Assembly: GCA_016931295.1 (NCBI GenBank)
Contig: JAFGEZ010000019.1
Coordinates: 22,456-86,455 of the forward strand
Reading direction: 5' to 3'
Source of the DNA: Candidatus Krumholzibacteriota bacterium
Lineage (GTDB): Bacteria; Krumholzibacteriota; Krumholzibacteriia; Krumholzibacteriales; Krumholzibacteriaceae
DNA: 64,000 nt
Both the position numbers and the translations under genes were made by a program. The stretch's first letter is position 1. Each line of letters opens with the position of its first letter. Below are positions 58,826 through 64,000 of this stretch, piece after piece. A model generated the notes under the pieces. The model searched no databases. It had not been told where the DNA came from and saw only the letters and a list, made by a program, of their open reading frames with translations.

Positions 58826-58854
58826 TTGACCCCCGCCCCGGCGCGTGTTAGTTT
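58826..58854 (+). promoter_or_regulatory. valS: Promoter of valS
   Basis: TTGACC (58826-58831) and TAGTTT (58849-58854) are separated by 17 bases. Transcription would start near 58861 with a leader of about 37 bases containing AGAAGGAG. Confidence 0.5.
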
Positions 58855-58897
58855 TAGCGGACCGATTCCGGAACGAAAGCCCGCAGAAGGAGTGTCG

Positions 58898-61567
58898 ATG
58901 CTGGAGAAGGTCTACAGCCCGAGCGACGTCGAGCGCAGATGGAACGACTTCTGGACAGAGCGCGGCGTCTTCACCGCGGACGCGGAGGCGGACGCGCCGT
59001 CCTACACGATCATCCTCCCCCCGCCGAACGTCACGGGCAAGCTGACGATCGGCCACTGCCTCGGCACGACGGTGCAGGACATCCTGATCCGCTGGAAGAA
59101 GATCCGGGGATGCAACGTTCTGTGGCTTCCCGGGACGGACCACGCGGGCATCGCCACGCAGAACGTCGTCGAACGATCGCTCGCCGAACGGGGGCTGTCG
59201 CGCGGAGAGCTCGGCCGCGAGGCCTTTCTCGAGGAATGCTGGCGCTGGAAGGAGCTGTATCACGGACGGATCGTCCAGCAGCTCGGCCGCCTCGGCGTCG
59301 CGCTCGACTGGTCGCGCGAGGCGTTCACCCTCGACGAGGGCGTCTCCCGCGCCGTCCGGGAGGTCTTCGTCCGGCTCCACGAAAAGGGCCTCGTCTACCG
59401 CGGCGACTACATCGTCAACTGGTGCCCCTCCTGCGGCACGGCGATCAGCGACGAGGAGGTCGAGTTCGTCGACACGCACGGCTCGCTCTACTACGTGGCC
59501 TACCCCTTCGCCGACGGCGGGGGAGAGCTCGTCGTCGGCACGACGCGGCCCGAGACGATGCTCGGCGACGTCGCCGTCGCCGTGAGCCCGCTGAACGAGC
59601 GGGCGGCGGAACTGGCAGGGCGGCTTCTCCGGCTCCCGCTCACCGACCGGGAGATCCCCGTCATCCTCGACGAGGCGGTCGATCCCGAGTTCGGGACGGG
59701 TTGCCTCAAGGTCACTCCCGCGCACGACACGACCGATTTCGAGATCGGCCGGCGGCACGATCTCGACCCCGTCGTCGTGATCGGCCGCGACGGCCGGATG
59801 AACGACCGCGCGGGGAAGTACGCCGGCCTCGACGTCTTCGAGGCGCGCCGGAGGATCGTCGCGGCTCTCGATGAGGCGGGGCTCCTCCGCCGGATCGATA
59901 ACTACGACCATTCGGTCGGCCATCACGACCGCTGCGGCGCCGTCGTCGAACCGGCGATCTCGATGCAGTGGTTTCTCCGGATGGCCTCGCTGGCGGCGCC
60001 GGGCATCGACGCGGCCGTCGCCGGCGACGTCGGGTTCTTTCCCGAGCGGTGGAAGAACATCTACCTGAGCTGGATGGAGAACATCCGCGACTGGTGCATC
60101 TCGCGGCAGCTCTGGTGGGGACACCGCATCCCGGTCTGGTACTGCGGTTGCGGCGAGACGATCGTCTCGGCGATCGAGCCCGTCGCGTGTCCCGCTTGCG
60201 GATCCGGCGCACTCCGGCAGGACGAGGACGTCCTCGACACCTGGTTCTCCTCGTGGCTGTGGACCTTCTCCCCGCTCGGCTGGCCGGAGCAAACGAAGGA
60301 TCTCGACGTCTTCCACCCGACCGACGTGCTCGTGACCGGCGGGGACATCATCTTCTTCTGGGTGGCCCGCATGATCATGGCGTCCCTCGAGTTCCTCGGG
60401 GAGATCCCCTTCTCCACGGTCTACATCACGGGGATCGTCAGGGACGCGAAGGGCCGGAAGATGAGCAAGTCGCTCGGGAACTCCCCCGACCCGATCGACA
60501 TCATCGACGAGTACGGGGCCGACGCGCTGCGCTTCACGCTGATGATGCTCTCGCCGCCGGGCCAGGACCTGCTCTTCGACGAGGCGAAGGTGGAGACCGG
60601 ACGGCATTTCGCCAACAAGATATGGAACGCGGCCCGCTTCGTGCTCGGGCGAGAGGAGTCGGCGGGGCCGGGGAGCGGTCCCGTCGGCGAGGCCGGCGCC
60701 GCCCTCCTCGGCGACGAGAAAACGGGACCGGTCGTCTTCGGATGGGAGGACCGCTGGATCGCATCGCGCCTTGTCGACACGTGGCGCGCCGTCGACGACC
60801 GCCTCGAGCGGTTCCGTTTCGACGAGGCGATCCGGCTGCTCCACGACTTCTTCTGGCACGAGTTCTGCGACTGGTATCTCGAGATGGCGAAACCGGCGCT
60901 GCGAGAGGGCGGCGAGCGGGCCGCCGGCGCCGTCGCCGCCGCGCGGTTCGTCCTCGGCGGGTCGATGGTCCTGCTCTACCCCTTCATGCCCTTCATCACC
61001 GAGGAGATCTGGCGGATGCTCGCGCCGGGTCGGCCGGCGCTCTCCGAGGGAACGATCGGGTTGCCGGCCGGCGAACTCGTCGACGAGAACCTCGACCTCG
61101 ACGTCGGGCTCTTCAAGGAGATCGTCACGACGATCAGGAACCTGCGGCAGGGATGCAACGTCCCCCCGGCGAGCGCGGTCGACGTGATCCTGAACTGCGA
61201 GCCGGGAAGCGGGATGGCCGGGCGGCTCGCCCGCTTCGAGCCGCAGATCAGGCACCTCGCGCGCGTCGCGGAGATCGAAACGACCGAGGGCGCCGGGAAA
61301 CCGGCGGGGAGCGTCGCGGCGGGTCTCGCGGGTCTCGAGATCTACCTTCCGCTCGACGGTGTCGTCGATCTCGCCGAGGAACGGGCCCGGCTGAAAAAGG
61401 AACTTGAAAAACTCGGCGTCGAGTGCGACAAGATAGCCGTGCGCCTCGATGACGGGCGGTTCGTCCAGCGGGCGCCCGCCGAGGTCGTCGCCCGGGAACG
61501 CGAGCGCTTCGAGGAGATGAGCGACCGGCGCGGACGGCTGGAACGGATACTGGAGGATATCGGGTGA
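58898..61567 (+). CDS. valS: Valine--tRNA ligase
   Basis: The 889-residue class I synthetase has the HIGH-type motif in PPPNVTGKLTIGHCLG near residues 38-53, the editing domain (residues about 190-340, GTTRPETMLGDVAVAVSP), WVARMIM, and KMSKSLGNSPDPID, the KMSKS loop. A zinc-ribbon segment (WCPSCGTAISDEEVEF) is visible. The C-terminal coiled-coil tail typical of ValRS (LAEERARLKKELEKL) ends the protein. ATG 58898 follows AGAAGGAG; the longer frame from 58826 includes the promoter and is rejected. Its stop overlaps the RodZ-like GTG. Confidence 0.96.
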   Translation: MLEKVYSPSDVERRWNDFWTERGVFTADAEADAPSYTIILPPPNVTGKLTIGHCLGTTVQDILIRWKKIRGCNVLWLPGTDHAGIATQNVVERSLAERGLSRGELGREAFLEECWRWKELYHGRIVQQLGRLGVALDWSREAFTLDEGVSRAVREVFVRLHEKGLVYRGDYIVNWCPSCGTAISDEEVEFVDTHGSLYYVAYPFADGGGELVVGTTRPETMLGDVAVAVSPLNERAAELAGRLLRLPLTDREIPVILDEAVDPEFGTGCLKVTPAHDTTDFEIGRRHDLDPVVVIGRDGRMNDRAGKYAGLDVFEARRRIVAALDEAGLLRRIDNYDHSVGHHDRCGAVVEPAISMQWFLRMASLAAPGIDAAVAGDVGFFPERWKNIYLSWMENIRDWCISRQLWWGHRIPVWYCGCGETIVSAIEPVACPACGSGALRQDEDVLDTWFSSWLWTFSPLGWPEQTKDLDVFHPTDVLVTGGDIIFFWVARMIMASLEFLGEIPFSTVYITGIVRDAKGRKMSKSLGNSPDPIDIIDEYGADALRFTLMMLSPPGQDLLFDEAKVETGRHFANKIWNAARFVLGREESAGPGSGPVGEAGAALLGDEKTGPVVFGWEDRWIASRLVDTWRAVDDRLERFRFDEAIRLLHDFFWHEFCDWYLEMAKPALREGGERAAGAVAAARFVLGGSMVLLYPFMPFITEEIWRMLAPGRPALSEGTIGLPAGELVDENLDLDVGLFKEIVTTIRNLRQGCNVPPASAVDVILNCEPGSGMAGRLARFEPQIRHLARVAEIETTEGAGKPAGSVAAGLAGLEIYLPLDGVVDLAEERARLKKELEKLGVECDKIAVRLDDGRFVQRAPAEVVARERERFEEMSDRRGRLERILEDIG

Positions 61568-62418
61568 GCGAGGATCCCGGAGGAACGGAAGAAACGAGGG
61601 GCCGGGACGGACCGTTCCGCGGCGAGGAGACGGTCGGCGAGATCCTTCTCGCCGCGCGGGAGGCCTCGGGGCGTTCCCTCGAGGAGATCAGCAGGGAAAC
61701 GCGGATCCCCGCCGGGACGATCGGGTACCTCGAGACGGACAACTTCGAGGCCCTGCCGGCCAAGGTCTACATCAAGGGGTTCCTGCGGACCTACGCCGCG
61801 CTGCTCGATCTCGACGTACAGCACATCCTCGACAAGTACGAGGTCCAGACGGGGCAGACGCACACGAGCCGCGGCGACCTGTGGGAGATCGAGGCCGAGA
61901 CGGTCGAGGAACGGATCGCGTCCCCGGGGATCCTCAGGAGATTCCTGCTTCCCGCCGTTCTCGTCGTGGCGCTCGTCGTCGTCCTCCTGCGTATCGACTG
62001 GCGGCGCGACCGCGTGGCGGAGCCGCCGGACTACCCGCCGACGGCGGCGGAGACGCAGCGGCGCGATTCCTCGGAGGCGGCGCCGTCCGGCGAGGAGGAG
62101 CGGGAGCCCGCCGTGGAAGACCGGCGGCGAGAGGAGGCGATTCCGGAGACGCTGATACTCACGCTCACCGCGGGCCCCGCGGACAGCGTGTGGTTCGATC
62201 TCGTGACGATCTCGGCCCCCGCCGACACCTCGTTCTTCGATTTCATCCTCTTTCCCGGCCGGACGCGGACCTTCACCGCCACCGAGGCGATCGTCCTGCG
62301 CAAGATCGGCAACGCCGGCGGATTCACCAGCGAGCTGAACGGCCGCCGCCTGGACAGGCCGGGAATGCGCGGACAGGTCGTCAGCGACATCCGGATCACC
62401 CGCGACGACCTCCGCTGA
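61564..62418 (+). CDS. RodZ-like protein (HTH, membrane helix, DUF4115)
   Basis: The 284-residue protein starts at GTG overlapping the valS stop. Residues about 22-85 are a Cro-type HTH_25 domain ([49 protein letters not shown]). A membrane helix lies at about 122-142 ([16 protein letters not shown]), then an acidic linker and a C-terminal beta domain (residues about 195-284, [19 protein letters not shown]) matching DUF4115. This is the RodZ layout; RodZ links MreB to the cell wall machinery. The location next to valS and uvrB, apart from the division cluster and from any mre gene, is not unusual for RodZ. Confidence 0.85.
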   Translation: MSEDPGGTEETRGRDGPFRGEETVGEILLAAREASGRSLEEISRETRIPAGTIGYLETDNFEALPAKVYIKGFLRTYAALLDLDVQHILDKYEVQTGQTHTSRGDLWEIEAETVEERIASPGILRRFLLPAVLVVALVVVLLRIDWRRDRVAEPPDYPPTAAETQRRDSSEAAPSGEEEREPAVEDRRREEAIPETLILTLTAGPADSVWFDLVTISAPADTSFFDFILFPGRTRTFTATEAIVLRKIGNAGGFTSELNGRRLDRPGMRGQVVSDIRITRDDLR

Positions 62419-62440
62419 GTCGCCGGAGTCCTGGAGCGCG

Positions 62441-64000
62441 ATGTCCCTCTTCACCATCACCGCACCCTACGGGCCGACGGGCGATCAGCCCCGGGCGATC
62501 GAGGAGCTCCTCCGCGGCGTCAGGGAGAAGCGGAAGTACCAGACGCTCCTCGGCGTCACCGGGTCGGGCAAGACCTTCACCATCGCGAACGTCATCGCCC
62601 GGTGCGGGATGCCTGCGCTTGTCATCTCCCACAACAAGACCCTCGCCGCGCAGCTCTACGGCGAGTTCCGCAATCTCTTCCCCGAAAGCGCGGTGGAGTA
62701 CTTCATCTCCTACTACGACTACTACCAGCCCGAGGCCTTCATCCCGGCGACCGACACCTATATCGAGAAGGACGCCTCGATCAACGAGGATATCGACCGG
62801 CTGCGGCTGCGGACGACCGGCTCGCTGATGACGCGGCGCGACGTCGTCGTCGTGGCGAGCGTCTCGTGCATCTACGGCCTCGGGTCACCCGAGGAGTTCC
62901 GCGACATGACGGTGTCGCTCGAGGAGGGGGCCGCCTGCGGACGGGACGCGCTCCTCGGCGACCTCGTCCGGCTCCAGTACTCGCGCAACGACCTCGATTT
63001 CGGGCGGGGGAACTTCCGCGTCCGCGGCGACGTCATCGAGCTCCGGCCAGCCTACATGGAGGAGGGGCTGCGCATCGAGCTCTTCGACGACGAGATCGAA
63101 CGGATATCGGTCGTCCATCCCGTCTCCGGGGAGGTGCTCCGGAAAACCGCCCGTGCGACGGTCTTTCCAGCCACGCACTTCGTCACCTCGGGGGAATCGG
63201 TCGAGCGGGCGATCCGCTCCATCGAGGAGGAGCTCGCCGGGCGGCTCGAGGAGCTGAAGCGGGCGGGGATGGCCTTCGAGGCGCGGCGGCTCGAGAAGCG
63301 CACGCGCTACGACATCGAGATGATGCGGGAGATGGGGTACTGCACGGGGATCGAGAACTACTCGCGCCACCTCTCCGGGCGCCTCCCGGGAGAGCGTCCC
63401 GCGACGCTCATCGACTATTTCCGCGACGATTTCCTCTGCATCATCGACGAGTCGCACGTGACGATCCCGCAGATCCGCGCGATGTACGAGGGGGACCGGA
63501 GCCGCAAGACGACCCTCGTGGAGCACGGTTTCCGGCTTCCCTCCGCGCTCGACAACCGGCCCTTGCGCTTCGGGGAGTTCGAGGAACTGATCGGGCGCTT
63601 CATCTTCGTCTCGGCGACGCCGGGGCCCTGGGAGCTGGAACGGTGCGGTGGGGAGGTCGTCGAACAGATCGTCCGCCCCACCGGCCTCATCGATCCCGCG
63701 ATCGTCGTCCGGCCCGTCGAGGGGGAGGTGGACGACCTCCTCGAGGAGATCCGTCTGCGCGTCGAGCGTGGCCAGCGTGTCCTCGTGACGACTCTCACCA
63801 AGCGGATGTCGGAGGATCTCACCCGGTACTTCTCCGACCTCGGCGTGCGGGTGCGGTACCTGCACAGCGACATCGCCGCCCTCGACCGCGTCGAGATCCT
63901 GCGCGACCTGCGCTTCGGCGAGTTCGACGTCCTCATCGGCATCAACCTGCTGCGCGAGGGGCTCGATCTTCCGGAGGTGACGCTCGTCGCGGTCCTCGAC
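62441..64000 (+). CDS. uvrB: Excinuclease ABC subunit B (cut by window edge)
   Basis: The first 520 codons are in the window; the C-terminal UvrC-binding part is outside. The Walker A loop is [14 protein letters not shown] near residues 38-51. The beta-hairpin that clamps DNA is around [20 protein letters not shown] near residues 88-107. [28 protein letters not shown] and [11 protein letters not shown] follow, then the helicase motif [16 protein letters not shown] at the edge. UvrB verifies damage and loads UvrC in nucleotide excision repair. It follows the RodZ-like gene by 22 bases, with GGAG nine bases before the ATG. Confidence 0.97.
   Translation, partial: MSLFTITAPYGPTGDQPRAIEELLRGVREKRKYQTLLGVTGSGKTFTIANVIARCGMPALVISHNKTLAAQLYGEFRNLFPESAVEYFISYYDYYQPEAFIPATDTYIEKDASINEDIDRLRLRTTGSLMTRRDVVVVASVSCIYGLGSPEEFRDMTVSLEEGAACGRDALLGDLVRLQYSRNDLDFGRGNFRVRGDVIELRPAYMEEGLRIELFDDEIERISVVHPVSGEVLRKTARATVFPATHFVTSGESVERAIRSIEEELAGRLEELKRAGMAFEARRLEKRTRYDIEMMREMGYCTGIENYSRHLSGRLPGERPATLIDYFRDDFLCIIDESHVTIPQIRAMYEGDRSRKTTLVEHGFRLPSALDNRPLRFGEFEELIGRFIFVSATPGPWELERCGGEVVEQIVRPTGLIDPAIVVRPVEGEVDDLLEEIRLRVERGQRVLVTTLTKRMSEDLTRYFSDLGVRVRYLHSDIAALDRVEILRDLRFGEFDVLIGINLLREGLDLPEVTLVAVLD

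Noticed and set aside
58826-58897. Upstream extension of valS
   Set aside because: It begins exactly at the TTGACC hexamer of the promoter; AGAAGGAG supports ATG 58898.
56801-61255. A 1484-codon open frame on the minus strand across several plus-strand genes
   Set aside because: It is antisense to the UbiA, uppP and valS genes, which have clear family motifs. Its predicted product is a low-complexity run of Arg, Glu, Asp, Gly and Pro, the usual shadow in very GC-rich coding sequence.
1-64000. CRISPR arrays, tRNA or rRNA genes, insertion sequences, integrases
   Set aside because: None seen: no regularly spaced repeats, no tRNA cloverleaf in the gaps, and no transposase or recombinase motif in any plausible reading frame.

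Overview
The window is about 64 kb of very GC-rich, gene-dense bacterial chromosome. I read 53 complete protein genes plus one cut off at each end, no RNA genes, no insertion sequences and no CRISPR array. The cell is Gram-negative in type: it has a LpxL/PatA-like acyltransferase, a Wzi-like outer-membrane barrel, MurE with the meso-diaminopimelate motif and a full division cluster. DUF2723 and YfhO membrane proteins, a sensor-type propeller with a FlgD-like tail, an MglA-like GTPase and a UbiA protein resembling archaeal DGGGP synthase together suggest a member of the FCB superphylum, perhaps a candidate phylum such as Krumholzibacteriota or Eisenbacteria. That placement is inference and needs a marker-gene tree.

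Layout. (1) 2-22932, plus strand: a polysaccharide/glycoconjugate cluster, mostly overlapping genes, holding glycosyltransferases of GT2, GT4 and GT-C type, a nucleotide-sugar epimerase, a FlaA1-like dehydratase, a flippase, a FemAB-like transferase, a methyltransferase and a secreted propeller protein. (2) 23026-42893, plus strand: a complete division and cell wall cluster in the order mraZ, STAS gene, rsmH, ftsL, ftsI, murE, murF, mraY, murD, ftsW, murG, murC, ftsQ, ftsA, ftsZ, followed by a TPR gene and a B12-binding radical SAM gene. It is driven by a TTGACA-N17-TAAAGT promoter overlapped by a MraZ-box-like repeat. (3) 42989-47363: rpmB divergent from recG, then an HD protein, a zinc-finger protein and a receiver-like/HATPase protein. 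(4) 47373-51028, minus strand: acyltransferase, PimA-like glycosyltransferase, MFS transporter and an unknown protein. (5) 51077-57170, plus strand: a PH-like/zinc-ribbon protein, a lipoprotein, an MglA-like GTPase with a long acidic tail, a single-domain response regulator, a small envelope protein, a TPR protein and a Wzi-like barrel. Two of these genes sit behind sigma-54-type -24/-12 sequences. (6) 57167-64000, plus strand: a DGGGP-synthase-like UbiA protein, uppP, valS, a RodZ-like protein and the first 520 codons of uvrB.

How it fits together: most of the window serves the envelope. The cluster at the left builds and exports surface glycans on polyprenyl phosphate, the lipid carrier that UppP recycles and that MraY and MurG also use. 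The division cluster makes peptidoglycan precursors and the septal machine. The minus-strand group looks like glycolipid synthesis. The MglA-like, receiver and TPR genes look like a polarity or surface-behaviour module. Gene starts were chosen by Shine-Dalgarno spacing, stop/start overlaps and promoter positions, which in several places gives a shorter protein than the longest open frame.
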